Part shown: positions 22,969 through 34,524 of the stretch, piece by piece
Position numbering within the stretch: the stretch's first letter is position 1
How the letters are laid out: each line of letters opens with the position of its first letter
Assembly (NCBI GenBank): GCA_036269075.1
Contig: DATASX010000011.1
Span: 1-44,518 of the forward strand
Source of the DNA: Sporichthyaceae bacterium
GTDB taxonomy: Bacteria > Actinomycetota > Actinomycetes > Sporichthyales > Sporichthyaceae
DNA length: 44,518 nt
Direction of reading: 5' to 3'
Notes under the pieces: generated by a model
The model's input: only the letters and a program-made list of their open reading frames with translations
The model's database searches: none
Told to the model about the DNA's origin: nothing
Position numbers and translations under genes: made by a program

Positions 22969-24113
22969 GAATAGTTCGGGTGGGCGCGCATCCAGGCCTG
23001 GAACTGCGCGACGTTCGCGGCGTGCTCGGCGGCGGTGTTCGCGAACAGCGTCTCGCCGGTCTGCGGGTTCACCGCGACGAAGTACAGGTACGAGCCGGTG
23101 GCCGGAGCCAGCGCGGCCTTGATCGCGGCCTCGCCCGGCGAATCGATCGGGCCGGGTGGCAGACCCTTGGCGACATAGGTGTTGTACGGGGAGTTCAGGG
23201 CGCGCTGCGCCGCGGTGGTCGTCAGCGCGTGCTGCCCGCCGTTGGCGTAGATCACGGTGGTGTCGAGCTCCAGCTTCATCCCGGCCTTCAACCGGTTGTA
23301 GATGACCTCCGCGATCTTGGGCATGTCCTCGGCCCGCTTGGCCTCGGCCTGCACCAGGCTCGCCACCGTCAGCACCTGAAACGGCGTCAGATTCTGCGGA
23401 CCGGCTGTGGTGTTCAGGCCGGTCGCGGCGGCGGCGAAGCCGAACGCCTTCGTCAGCGACTGCAGGATGGTGGTGGCGCCGGCACCGGGCTGGAAGTCGT
23501 AGGTGGCAGGGAACAGGAAGCCTTCGGACTTGTGCCCGTCCGGGTTGATGTCCCAGGACGGCAGGTTGTAGCTGCTCGGATTCTCCATCGCCGTGGTGAA
23601 CTGGGCGACGCTGACCCCGGTGGCGGCCGACAACGCCGCGATGATCTCCGCGCTGGTCCGGCCCTCGGGGATGACGACGTGCGAGAGCACCTGGTAGCTC
23701 GGGTCGAGCAGGCGGGACAGCGCCTCCTTCGCGGGCATGTGCTTGGCCAGCTTGAAGGTCCCCGGGTGGACCTGCGCCGACTTGGGGTTCGCGCCGGCCG
23801 CGTCGACGAACGCGCCCTCGGACTTGACCACGCCGGCGGTCGCCAGCGCCGCGCCGATCCCCCGGAGCGATTCACCCGCCGTGATCGTCACCTCCTGCTC
23901 GGCGCCGATCGGGTCTGCGTAGTCCGCGGTGCTGCGGGTGAAGTGGTGCACGAGGCGGGTGAAGCCGACCGTCGAGGCGACGCCGATCACGATCACGACC
24001 AGCCCCGCGACGAGCACCGCGATCAGCGCGCGCCGCTTCGACCGCCGCCGAGGGCCCCGGCGTCCGCCGTCCGGTCCGGGCAGCACGGCGGTTCCGGACG
24101 CGGAATCACTCAC
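22965..24113 (-). CDS. mltG: Endolytic murein transglycosylase MltG
   Basis: Cuts nascent glycan strands at the membrane and so ends peptidoglycan elongation. The 382-residue product has an Arg-rich cytoplasmic start, one membrane anchor (about residues 28-50, ALIAVLVAGLVVIVIGVAST) and a YceG domain. Signatures are SLVQAEAKRAEDMPKIAEVI with the catalytic Glu, YNRLKAGMKLELDTTVIYA, and SPYNTYVAKGLPPGPIDSPG. Start GTG at 24113. It sits 46 bases after ruvX and overlaps aroE by four bases, the usual ruvX-mltG-aroE order. Confidence 0.96.
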   Translation of the reverse strand: MSDSASGTAVLPGPDGGRRGPRRRSKRRALIAVLVAGLVVIVIGVASTVGFTRLVHHFTRSTADYADPIGAEQEVTITAGESLRGIGAALATAGVVKSEGAFVDAAGANPKSAQVHPGTFKLAKHMPAKEALSRLLDPSYQVLSHVVIPEGRTSAEIIAALSAATGVSVAQFTTAMENPSSYNLPSWDINPDGHKSEGFLFPATYDFQPGAGATTILQSLTKAFGFAAAATGLNTTAGPQNLTPFQVLTVASLVQAEAKRAEDMPKIAEVIYNRLKAGMKLELDTTVIYANGGQHALTTTAAQRALNSPYNTYVAKGLPPGPIDSPGEAAIKAALAPATGSYLYFVAVNPQTGETLFANTAAEHAANVAQFQAWMRAHPNYS

Positions 24114-24159
24114 GGCATGCCCATTCGCTTCGCGGTCACACGCTCAACCATATGTCCGA

Positions 24160-24615
24160 TCACCCCACCGGCACGGCTTCCCCGGGCGGGCTCCCGGTGG
24201 ATCGCTCGGTGTCGAGCGCGGCCTGCAGGAAGACCACTGCCGCGGCCTGGTCGACCACCCCACGCGCCTTGCGGCCGGACATTCCGGCCGCCCGCAGGTC
24301 CCGCGCGGCCGTGGCGGTGCTCAGGCGTTCGTCCACCAGGCGGACGAGCACCGGGGCGACCCGGGTGGCCAATTCTGCCGCCCAGGCCCGAGCCGTGGTG
24401 GCCGCCGGGCCGTCGCCGCCGGATAGGGAGCGGGGCAATCCGACCACGACCTCGACGGCCTCCCGCTCGGCGAGCAGCACCGCGATGCGGTCGAACGCCT
24501 TGGCGTCCCGCGGCACGGTCTCCACCGGCACGGCCAGCACCCCGGTGGCGTCGCTGGCCGCCACCCCGATCCGCACCGTGCCCAGATCGAGCCCAACCCG
24601 CACCCCCGACCTCAC
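24160..24615 (-). CDS. ruvX: Putative pre-16S rRNA nuclease YqgF/RuvX
   Basis: RNase H-fold protein for 5' maturation of 16S rRNA (Holliday resolvase by older name). It opens VRVGLDLGTVRIGVAASD with the first catalytic Asp, then VVVGLPRSLSGGDG and the ending VDERLSTATAARDL plus VDQAAAVVFLQAALD with the last acidic residues. About 151 residues. The start is GTG at 24615 (VRSGVRVG, as in other actinobacteria) or GTG at 24603, which has a GAGG site. The choice matters because the first overlaps the base of the large hairpin upstream. The frame is open above 24615 only through the hairpin. Confidence 0.92.
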   Translation of the reverse strand: MRSGVRVGLDLGTVRIGVAASDATGVLAVPVETVPRDAKAFDRIAVLLAEREAVEVVVGLPRSLSGGDGPAATTARAWAAELATRVAPVLVRLVDERLSTATAARDLRAAGMSGRKARGVVDQAAAVVFLQAALDTERSTGSPPGEAVPVG

Positions 24616-24699
24616 CCCAACCCCCGACTTCTGCTGCCTGTCCCACCTATCGAGGGCCACCGATACGTGGGACAGGCAGCAGAAGTGGCGAGGTTGGGG
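24615..24699. repeat. Long near-perfect hairpin between alaS and ruvX
   Basis: An exact 20-base inverted pair (24627-24646 and 24667-24686; arm begins ACTTCTGCTGCC) continues inward after one mismatch as TATCG/CGATA, leaving an eight-base loop. It continues outward as CCCCAACC (24615-24622) and GGTTGGGG (24692-24699). It starts five bases after the alaS stop and ends on the ruvX start. There is no T-run. It could be an alaS terminator, a translation-control hairpin for ruvX, or a REP/MITE-like element. Confidence 0.92.
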
Positions 24700-24703
24700 G
24701 GCG

Positions 24704-27376
<2,673 letters not shown>

Positions 27377-27401
27377 GGTGGGTTGCCTTCGGGATCGGGA
27401 A

Positions 27402-27416
27402 CTGATGCTGCGTCAG
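27402..27416 (-). repeat. CTGACGC palindrome over the DUF6167 stop
   Basis: On the minus strand CTGACGCAGCATCAG; the first TGA is the stop of the DUF6167 gene. It is a near-palindrome of the same kind as those at 4282 and 39798. It lies in the 36-base gap before alaS, where a full terminator would cut off alaS, so it is more likely to tune expression than to end transcription fully. Confidence 0.4.
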
Positions 27417-27670
27417 TGGGCGCGGCGGCCGGCGGGTTCCGGCGGGACCTCGTTCAGCCCGAGGGCGTCGTACAATTCTTCCTCGCGGTCCCACATCGCT
27501 TCACGCAGGTTTTCGCCGAACTCCCGGACCGCCTCGCCGAGGGTGCCCAGGCTCCCCGCAAGCCGGTCGGCCGCGCCTTCCGGGGTGAACGCCGCGGCTG
27601 CCGCGGTGAGCTTGCGGGTGAGCACGACGCCGGCGGTGACGCCCGCCGCGGCCCAGAACAGCCGGTTCAT
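27413..27670 (-). CDS. DUF6167-like small membrane-associated protein
   Basis: 85 residues. A single N-terminal hydrophobic helix (RLFWAAAGVTAGVVLTRKL) is followed by an amphipathic helical part ending MWDREEELYDALGL. This matches the small protein regularly found between DUF948 and alaS in actinobacteria (DUF6167 from memory); function is unknown. ATG at 27670 sits in the arm of an inverted repeat that spans its ribosome site. 36 bases before alaS. Confidence 0.85.
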   Translation of the reverse strand: MNRLFWAAAGVTAGVVLTRKLTAAAAAFTPEGAADRLAGSLGTLGEAVREFGENLREAMWDREEELYDALGLNEVPPEPAGRRAH

Positions 27671-27702
27671 CGGCGTGGCTCGTTCCTCGCAACGCCGATG
27701 AA
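27666..27702 (-). promoter_or_regulatory. Start-codon hairpin of the DUF6167 gene
   Basis: TTCATCGGCG (27666-27675) and CGCCGATGAA (27693-27702) are exact ten-base inverted arms with a 17-base loop. In the mRNA the 3' arm contains the ATG (27670-27668) and the loop contains GAGGAACGAG, the ribosome site. Folding would hide the start codon. The stretch to 27743 also holds the GAGCGAGCGCAGCGAG-type sequence that is frequent at gene ends in actinobacteria. Confidence 0.55.
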
Positions 27703-27743
27703 CAAAACGGCGCTGTGCTGATTGATGAACTCGCTGCGCTCGC

Positions 27744-28217
27744 TCATCGTCGGGCCTTGGCGGCCCGCTTCGCCGCCTTGCGCGCCGCGGCGCTGGCCTT
27801 GCGTCGCTCGGACTGCGCGCCGCGCTTCTCCCGGCGCATCTGGTCCTTGACCCGCTTCTCGACCTCGCGCTGCTTCTTGCCGCCCAGCGCCCGGCGCACG
27901 CCGTAGGAGAACGAGGCGACCTTGACCAACGGTCCGCCGAAGGAGACCGCCGCGATCGAGGACAGGGCGCTGGCGTTCTTGGTGATCGTGGAGACGTTGG
28001 TGGTGATCGTCTCGACGCGGTCCAGGGCCAGATTCGCGGTCGCCACGGTGGTGGTGACCTCGTGCAGCACCGGGACGGTCGAGTCGCCGATGTCGGCGAC
28101 CACCTTGGTCAGCGCCCGCAGTGTGCCGCCCAGTGCGATCAGGACGTAGGCCAGGAACAGGACCAGGACGGCCCAGGCCACGGCCACGACAAGTCCCGCG
28201 ACCTCGCCTGCCGACAC
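27744..28217 (-). CDS. DUF948 membrane protein
   Basis: 157 residues: one N-terminal membrane segment (VAGLVVAVAWAVLVLFLAYV), then a helical region rich in Thr/Asn/Val (VLHEVTTTVATANLALDRVE) typical of DUF948, and a strongly basic Lys/Arg/Ala tail. DUF948 proteins of unknown function precede alaS in actinobacteria. GTG at 28217 has a GGAAGGTGG site. The rpsD gene that often stands before it is not here; toxin-antitoxin and regulator remnants take that place. Confidence 0.9.
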   Translation of the reverse strand: MSAGEVAGLVVAVAWAVLVLFLAYVLIALGGTLRALTKVVADIGDSTVPVLHEVTTTVATANLALDRVETITTNVSTITKNASALSSIAAVSFGGPLVKVASFSYGVRRALGGKKQREVEKRVKDQMRREKRGAQSERRKASAAARKAAKRAAKARR

Positions 28218-28301
28218 GGCGCCACCTTCCCTGCGTCTGCCTGTGAACTCCGGTGACCTTACCGCCGTCAGTCCGCCTGCTGAGGGGCCGTCCCACGCAC
28301 T

Positions 28302-28406
28302 GCCCGTCGCAGCCGGGCCCGCTGGGAGGGCCGGGTCGAGATCGCCGCAGGCTTCGAGGCGGCCGACGAGGTGATCGCCGCGCTGTTCCGCGGTGCGGGG
28401 CCATGA
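28302..28406 (+). pseudogene. Remnant of a Phd-type antitoxin C-terminus
   Basis: In the frame that ends at TGA 28404-28406 the sequence reads WEGRVEIAAGFEAADEVIAA then LFRGAGP. This resembles the toxin-binding tail of Phd-type antitoxins (G.V.IA.DFDAPLPDEVLAAF). The stop overlaps the toxin ATG as ATGA, as in intact toxin-antitoxin operons. The N-terminal DNA-binding part is missing. The call rests on a short match and its partner. Confidence 0.5.
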
Positions 28407-28600
28407 GGCTGCTGCTCGACACCCACGTCCTGCTCCGGTGGCTGTCCGGGCAGAAAATGCAGCGCGAAGCGGTGGCGGCGCTCGGCAAGTTGAACATGCC
28501 GGACGACCTGGACCAACAACTGACGCGCCATCAGTTCGACGTAGTGCCTGTTGATCTGGGCCATGCGCGGGCAGTGCGAGCCCTGCCTCCGGATCACGCC
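28403..28600 (+). pseudogene. Truncated PIN-domain (VapC-like) toxin
   Basis: Starts MRLLLDTHVLLRWLSG, the PIN toxin N-terminus with the first catalytic Asp. It then jumps to ALGKLNMPDDLDQQL...FDVVPVDLGHARAVRALPPDH, the later part of the same fold. About 30 residues in between, including the conserved Glu (W-E-I-x-x-K region), are gone. The expected DPFDR segment with the last Asp residues is missing: similarity stops at about 28600, where the next decayed gene begins. It is therefore a dead toxin. The frame remains open to 28747 only as antisense to the regulator. Confidence 0.75.
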
Positions 28601-28601
28601 G

Positions 28602-31600
28602 CTACGCCGTGCCCGACCTGCGCGCGTGATCTATGCGGTGCCGGATCTCGGCCGCCTGCAGGGCCAGTTCCGGCGCATCAAGTTCGGTGGCCAGCTCCTG
28701 CGCCGCCCCCGCCAGTGCTGCGGCGCCTGTGCTGTCGCCGCGAGTGAGTGACACGCGGGCCCACTCCAGCCGGGTCCGCACCAGCAGGCCGCGGGCCCGG
28801 GTGCGCTCCGCCAGTTCGGCCGCGTGACGCAAGTGAGCGTCGGCCTCCTGCACCCACCCCAGTACCGCGGCGAGCGCGCCCAGGTAGTGCGCGACCGGCC
28901 CCAGCGCGCTGACCTGGGCCAACGCCAGCTGGTTACGGAACGGGAGCAGCTCCGGGTACAGCGCAGCGGACAAGTCGCGATCACCGAGCGCACCTGCGGT
29001 TCCGGCCAGGACGGTGAGCAGGCCCAGCCGTACGTAGTTCCGGGGGACCTGGTCCAGCGCCGGGCAGCCGATCGCAGCGAGCAGGGCGCGGGCCTCGACC
29101 TGCCGGCCACCTCCGTGTAGGCCCAGGACAAGAACGGGTTGGCGAGGCAGGTAGGCATCGCCACGGTGGACAGGCCGGCCGCGAACCCCTCGATCGCCTC
29201 GTCGACCCGCCCCAGCAGCAGCCGCGCGACGGCCCCGTCGATGTGCAGGATGCCGATCGCATCGGGGTTGCCCAACGACTCCCCGAACAACACTGCCGCG
29301 GCGGCATGGCGTTTGAAGTCGGCGAAGCGCCCGTCGAGCATCGCGCACGATTGCTGTCCGAGCAGGGCGCGCAGGCGCAGCGCCGGTTGCCCGAGGTCGT
29401 CCGCCAGCCGGGTGGCTGCTTCCAACCCGGCCCGAGCCCGGTCGAAATCGCCGTCCTGGGCCGCGGCGTAGTACAGCGCCAGACCGGCGTCGATGTGCGT
29501 CGCCGGCTCGCCGAGGGGTTCGGCCAACGCATTCAACTCGCCGGCGATCGCCACGCGCTCGGCCAGGGTCTCCGGCTCCCACAGGCAGAATCCGGCCATG
29601 GCGAGTACCCGGGCCAGGCAGACGGGGTCGTCGAGGCGTCGGGCCACTGTGATCGCTTCCCGGGCGAGGTCGTGCCGGCGCGGATCGGCCGTGTGATGCA
29701 GCTCGGACGCCAGCGCGGCAAGCACCCGCGCACGGCCCCCGGTGTCCCCCGGACCGAGGCAGTCCAGGAGCGCCTCCAGCAACGCGACTCGCTCGGGATC
29801 CAGCACGAGCAGCACGTTGACCGGGCGGAGATTGGCCAGGACGGCGCGCTCCGCGAGGACGCCGAGGCGCAGGTCGAGGGCCAGGCCGGCCGCCTCGCGC
29901 AGGGTGGCGCGGTGCGCGGCCTCGCCGGCGTGGTGCTGGGCCTCGCCGAGACTGACCAACAGCTCGGCCCGTCGGGCCGGGTCGTCGAGTTGTCGCAGCA
30001 ACGGCACGGATCGGCCCAGGATCGCGGCCCCCTCCTCGTAGGCCAGGGCGGCGGCGGCGGGCCCGGCGGCCTCCTGGGCGTAGTCCAGGGTCCGGCCGAC
30101 CTCCTCGGCACCGGCTCCGGCCGGCGGGGTGGCGGCGAGCCAGTGCCGGGCGAGATCGGCGGCGTGCTCGCGCCAGCGGTCGCCGGTCACCGCGGCCAGG
30201 GCAGCGCCGGTGGCTCGATGCAACTGCATGCGTCGGGCGGCACCGAGCCCGTCGGACACGGTGTGCCGGACCAGTGCGTGCACGAAGCGATATCCCGCCG
30301 GCGGCCCGTCGGTCTCGGCGACCAGCCGGGCGGCGCAGGCAGCGTCGAGGGCCGCCAGCACGTCGACGTAGGAAGATCGGACGCCTCGGCGAGCACCGTC
30401 GGATCGAAGCGGTCGCCCTGGATCGCCGCGAGGGCGAGGACGTCCCGGGTCGCGTCCGGCAGCCGGGACACTCGCCTGGCGATGACGTCGCGCACGCTCT
30501 CGGGGACCCCGCTGCCGCCGTCCGCCGCAGCCGCCCAGCCGCCCTCGGTCAGGGCACCGGTTTCCCCGAGGTGGCGGAGCAATTCGCTCAGGTAGTAAGG
30601 ATCCCCTGCCGTCTCGGCATGCAGCCGCTCGGCCAACTGCGGGCCCGCCCGGTCGAACTCACCGCCGGCCCGCGCTTGCAGGTAGGCGGACACCCCGTCG
30701 CGGTCGAAGCCGGTCAGGCTCAGCCGGTCGACGTCGGGTTGCCGCAGCAGATCGGCCACCGCGTCGGCCAACGCCGGGGTGACGTCCAGAGCGGTGTCCC
30801 GGTAGTTGACCACCAGCAGCAGGCGGCCGGGCTCGCCGGAGCGGACCAGGTGGGTGAGCAGGGCCAGCGTCGGCGGGGTGGCCCAGTGGATGTCCTCGAC
30901 CACGAGCACGGTCGGCGTTGCCTCGGCGAGCGCGGCCAACCAGGCGGCCACGGCGTCGAAGAGCCGGTATCGCTCGGTCTCCGGGTCCGCCGACATCGGG
31001 GCGGGCAGTTCGGGCAGCCGGGTGGCCAGCTCGGGGACCAGCCGGGTCAGTTCGCCACCGAGACGGCCGAGCACCGGCGCGGCAGTGTGACGCAGATAGG
31101 TACCCAGGGCTTCGACGACCGGCTGATAGGGCAGCGCGAGGCCGTCGTCGCAGCGACCGTGCAGCACGACCGCGCCCGCCGCGTGGGCGGTGCGGGCGAG
31201 CTCGGCGGATCGTCGCGTCTTGCCGATGCCGGGCTCGCCGGCGAGCAGCACCAGTTGGCGGCGACCGGATCGGGCGGCGGCCCAGGCCGCCTCCAGCCGG
31301 GACATGTCGGCCTCGGGACGGACGAACAACGAGTCCTGGTTCGCGAGCGCTCCCCGGCAGCGGCAGGGCGGGCGTGACCTCGGGGGCGACCCAACGGACC
31401 GCGCAGGCCTCGACGGGCACTGCCAAGCCCTTGAGCAGGAGCGGGCCGAGCGGTTCGAAGGCGCAGCCCACCCGGGTACCCACCAGGCCCTGGACGAGCG
31501 TCGAGACCAGGATCTGGCCACCCTCGGCTCGTGCGCACAATCGCTGCGCCACCACCACCGGGCTGCCGAAGAAATCGTCCTCCTCGGCGATCGGCTCGCC

Positions 31601-31770
31601 GGCGTGAATCCCGACCCGCACAGCCGGCGGTTTCTCGCCGCCGTCGCCAACCGCGCCCTGCTGGATCGTCCCCGCACAGCGCACCGCCGCGGCCGGGCTG
31701 GTGAACCACGCCATCAGCCCGTCGCCGAGGTTTTTCACCTCCGTGCCGTCGTGCGCGCTCAGGGCCGGAC
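28602..31770 (-). pseudogene. Adenylate cyclase-like/AAA ATPase/TPR regulator with three frameshifts
   Basis: A regulator of the cyclase-homology plus AAA plus TPR type, broken. From the 5' side: a partial class III cyclase domain (EVKNLGDGLMAWF, RVGIHAGEPI) whose N-terminus is lost; a frameshift near 31355; an AAA domain with Walker A AGEPGIGKTRRS and VLVVEDIHWA; a frameshift near 30370; a long TPR-like helical region; a third frameshift near 29110 (after FLSWAYTEVAG); and the C-terminus ending at 28602 with TAG. Pieces join smoothly when read across frames, so each break is a single-base change. The 5' end abuts the serine hydrolase at about 31770. Not functional as one protein unless the frameshifts are sequencing errors. 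Confidence 0.85.
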
Positions 31771-31802
31771 CGGCGGATTTCGGCTCGGCCGACGCCGCCG
31801 CG

Positions 31803-33023
31803 ATGAACGTCGAGGCCGGTGCGCTCCAAGGGCTCCTCGACTGGGCGCCGACCCGCAACTCCGCCTCGGTGCGGGTCTACCAGCACGGCTGCCTGATCGG
31901 GTCCAGCCGCCTGGATCCGTTGACCCAGGACCTGCCCAGGCAGTGGCAGAGCGCCGGCAGGACGGTGGTCGCGCTGACCGTAGGTCGGGCCCTCCAGTTG
32001 GGTCTGCTCTCGCTGTCCGACCCGGTCAGCAAGTACTTCCCGGAGGCCGACGCGGCGCACGGCAAGATCCTGCTGCGGCACCTGATCACCCAGAGCGGCG
32101 GCCTGCGCTTCTCCACGTCCGGTGACACGTACGGCAACGCAGGTACGGACGGGGTTCGCATCGCCCTGCATCAAGAGGTGGTGCACCCACCGGGTACCTG
32201 GTTCGAGTACCAGCAGCACGGCCTGACGCTGCTGCTGGCCTGCGTGCAACGCGCGGTGGGCGGCGACGTCCAGCGGTTCATGCAGCGGGAGTTGTTCGGC
32301 AAGCTCGGCATCGAGCGCGACGAGTGGTTCTGGGCCCGCGACCGCGCCGGCTGGACCCCCGGTTGGTACGGGCTTTTCCTGTCCCCGCGACTGATGCCGC
32401 GCTTCGCCCATCTGATGCTCAACGAGGGCGTGTGGGGCGGCGAGCGGTTGCTCCCCGCCGCCTTCGTCCGCGACGCCCGCTCCCCCAACCCGGTCAACGG
32501 CGGCTACGGCTACCTGTTGTGGACGAATGCGGGCGACAACTACTGGACGAGTTCGCTGCCCAGCCGCCAGTACGTGCCGCGCCGGCTGGTGCCCTCCGCT
32601 CCTCGGGACCTGTACATGTTCGCCGGGCTCGGCGGCGAGTACCTCTACGTGCTCCCCGGTCCGGACATGGTCATCGAACGCTCCGGCGAATACCCGTCCC
32701 GCGACAACCATTTCGCCGGCGAGGGCAGCCGGGCGGACGGCGAATTCAACTGGGAGTTGTTCCGGCTGCTCGACCGGGCGGTCACCGACACCCACTGGGC
32801 CGACCCCGGTCCGTACCGACCCTTGGAGCTGGCTTCACCAGATGCCCGGGCGCAGGTCGACCCCGAGGGGACATTGGCCGGCGTCGGGGTCGGGGAACGC
32901 GCCGGGGGCTGCAACCTGATCGGCTGCGACGGCAAGGCCGACTTCTCCGGCTACCAACAGATGCAGGACGAGGCGGCGGGCTACTTCAAGGGCGTCGCCG
33001 CCCGGGGCGCGATCCGACACTGA
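31803..33023 (+). CDS. Serine hydrolase (beta-lactamase/6-aminohexanoate hydrolase-like) with a lost catalytic Lys
   Basis: 406 residues, beta-lactamase-fold serine hydrolase, no signal peptide. Family blocks: NSASVRVYQHGCLIGSSRLDP, VVALTVGRALQLGLLSLSDPV, YFPEADAAHGKILLRHLITQ, FEYQQHGLTLLL (Tyr motif) and a GYGYLLWTNAGDNYW region. The SxxK motif expected before TVVALTVGRA reads SAGR: the catalytic Lys is Arg (AGG), one base from AAG. It should be inactive or much weakened. The ATG at 31803 has no ribosome site, and the 5' edge meets the truncated regulator, so a few N-terminal residues and the promoter may be gone. Possibly a pseudogene in early decay. Confidence 0.75.
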   Translation: MNVEAGALQGLLDWAPTRNSASVRVYQHGCLIGSSRLDPLTQDLPRQWQSAGRTVVALTVGRALQLGLLSLSDPVSKYFPEADAAHGKILLRHLITQSGGLRFSTSGDTYGNAGTDGVRIALHQEVVHPPGTWFEYQQHGLTLLLACVQRAVGGDVQRFMQRELFGKLGIERDEWFWARDRAGWTPGWYGLFLSPRLMPRFAHLMLNEGVWGGERLLPAAFVRDARSPNPVNGGYGYLLWTNAGDNYWTSSLPSRQYVPRRLVPSAPRDLYMFAGLGGEYLYVLPGPDMVIERSGEYPSRDNHFAGEGSRADGEFNWELFRLLDRAVTDTHWADPGPYRPLELASPDARAQVDPEGTLAGVGVGERAGGCNLIGCDGKADFSGYQQMQDEAAGYFKGVAARGAIRH

Positions 33024-33080
33024 CGCCTGTCTTACCTGACTAACCGTCAGTTCCGCTGATTCCCGGCATCGCCCGAGGCC

Positions 33081-34424
33081 TCAACTACCTTCCGCCTCGC
33101 CACGGACCGCACGGCGTAGACGAATGAGACGCTCGCTGATCTCGCGCTCCGCGCCGGTGCCGCCGGGCCGGTAGTAGTCGCGGCCGACCAGCGGATCCGG
33201 CGGGTACTGCTGCTCGACCACACCGTGCGGAAAGTCGTGCGCGTACCGGTAGCCGACGCCGTGCCCGAGCTTCGCCGCGCCCGGGTAATGCCCGTCGCGC
33301 AGGTGGGCGGGCACCGAACCGGCCAGGCCCGCGGCCAGGTCGGCCTGGGCGGCGTCGATCGCGCTGATCACCGCGTTGGACTTCGGGGCCACCGCCAGGG
33401 CGATCGTGGCCTGGGCCAGGTTCAGTCGGGCCTCGGGCAGCCCGATCAGCTGTACAGCCTGCGCGGCGGCGACCGCAGTGGGCAGCGCGGACGGGTCGGC
33501 CAGGCCGATGTCCTCGCTGGCCAGGATCACCAGGCGGCGGGCGATGAACCGGGGGTCCTCGCCTGCCGCGATCATCCGGGCCAGGTAGTGCAGCGCGGCG
33601 TCCGGGTCGCTGCCGCGGATCGACTTGATGAACGCCGAGATCACGTCGTAGTGCTGGTCGCCGTCGCGGTCATAACGGGCCGCCGCGGTCGCCACCGCCT
33701 GCTCGACGCGCTCGAGCGAGACGCTCGCCTCGCCGAGGTCCAACGCGGCTCCGGCTGCGGCCTCCAGGGCGGTCAGTGCCCGGCGCGCGTCGCCGCCGGC
33801 GACCCGGACCAGATGTTCGCGTGCCGCGGCGTCCAGCCCGACTGCCCCACCGAGCCCGCGTTCGTCGGCCAGCCCGCGATCGATCAGCGTCCCCACCGCC
33901 GCGTCGTCGATCTGACGCAGCGTCAGTAACAGCGAACGCGACAGCAGCGGGGAGATCACCGAGAAATGCGGGTTCTCGGTCGTGGCCGCGACCAGGGTGA
34001 CGATCCGGTCCTCCACGCCGTGCAGCAGCGAGTCCTGCTGGGCCTTGGAGAACCGGTGCACCTCGTCCAGGAACAGCACGGTCTCGGCGCCGCCGGCGCT
34101 CGTGCTGCGGCGGGCCTCGATCAGCACGTCCCGGACGTCCTTGACGCCTGCGCTGACCGCGGACAGCTCGACGAACTTCCGTCCCGTGGACCCGGCGATG
34201 ATCCGCGCCAACGTGGTCTTGCCGGTCCCTGGCGGGCCCCACAACAGCACCGACGGCGGCGCGGCGGCCAGGTTGCCGCTACCGGCCTCGACCAGGCGCC
34301 GCAACGGGGAACCCGGAGTCAGCAGGTGGTCCTGCCCGACGACCTCGTCCAGTGTGCGCGGCCGCATCCGTACCGCAAGCGGCGCACGTCGGCCCGACGT
34401 CGCCTCGAACAGGGTTTCGCTCAC
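33081..34424 (-). CDS. rarA: Replication-associated recombination protein A (RarA/MgsA)
   Basis: AAA+ ATPase related to clamp loaders that acts at stalled forks. 447 residues: [17 protein letters not shown] box, Walker [18 protein letters not shown], Walker [21 protein letters not shown], sensor 1 [11 protein letters not shown], and the RarA C-terminal part with [20 protein letters not shown] and [22 protein letters not shown] at 34424. About 100 bases downstream of aspS on the same strand, the common actinobacterial order. Confidence 0.97.
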   Translation of the reverse strand: MSETLFEATSGRRAPLAVRMRPRTLDEVVGQDHLLTPGSPLRRLVEAGSGNLAAAPPSVLLWGPPGTGKTTLARIIAGSTGRKFVELSAVSAGVKDVRDVLIEARRSTSAGGAETVLFLDEVHRFSKAQQDSLLHGVEDRIVTLVAATTENPHFSVISPLLSRSLLLTLRQIDDAAVGTLIDRGLADERGLGGAVGLDAAAREHLVRVAGGDARRALTALEAAAGAALDLGEASVSLERVEQAVATAAARYDRDGDQHYDVISAFIKSIRGSDPDAALHYLARMIAAGEDPRFIARRLVILASEDIGLADPSALPTAVAAAQAVQLIGLPEARLNLAQATIALAVAPKSNAVISAIDAAQADLAAGLAGSVPAHLRDGHYPGAAKLGHGVGYRYAHDFPHGVVEQQYPPDPLVGRDYYRPGGTGAEREISERLIRLRRAVRGEAEGS

Positions 34425-34503
34425 CCCGCGAACCTACGGCAGAGCGCTCAGGCGGTGACGATCATCAGCGGCACGCAGGCCCCGGTCGACCGGATCGTGC
34501 CGG

Positions 34504-34523
34504 GTCGGCCCGCCGGGGCGGAC
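34504..34523 (-). terminator. Candidate aspS terminator hairpin
   Basis: On the minus strand GTCCGCCC, a CGGC loop, and GGGCCGAC: two arms paired except for one C-C mismatch, starting two bases after the aspS stop (TGA at 34527-34525). There is no T-run, as is common in actinobacteria. The rest of the 100-base gap to rarA shows nothing I can name. Confidence 0.45.
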
Positions 34524-34524
34524 C

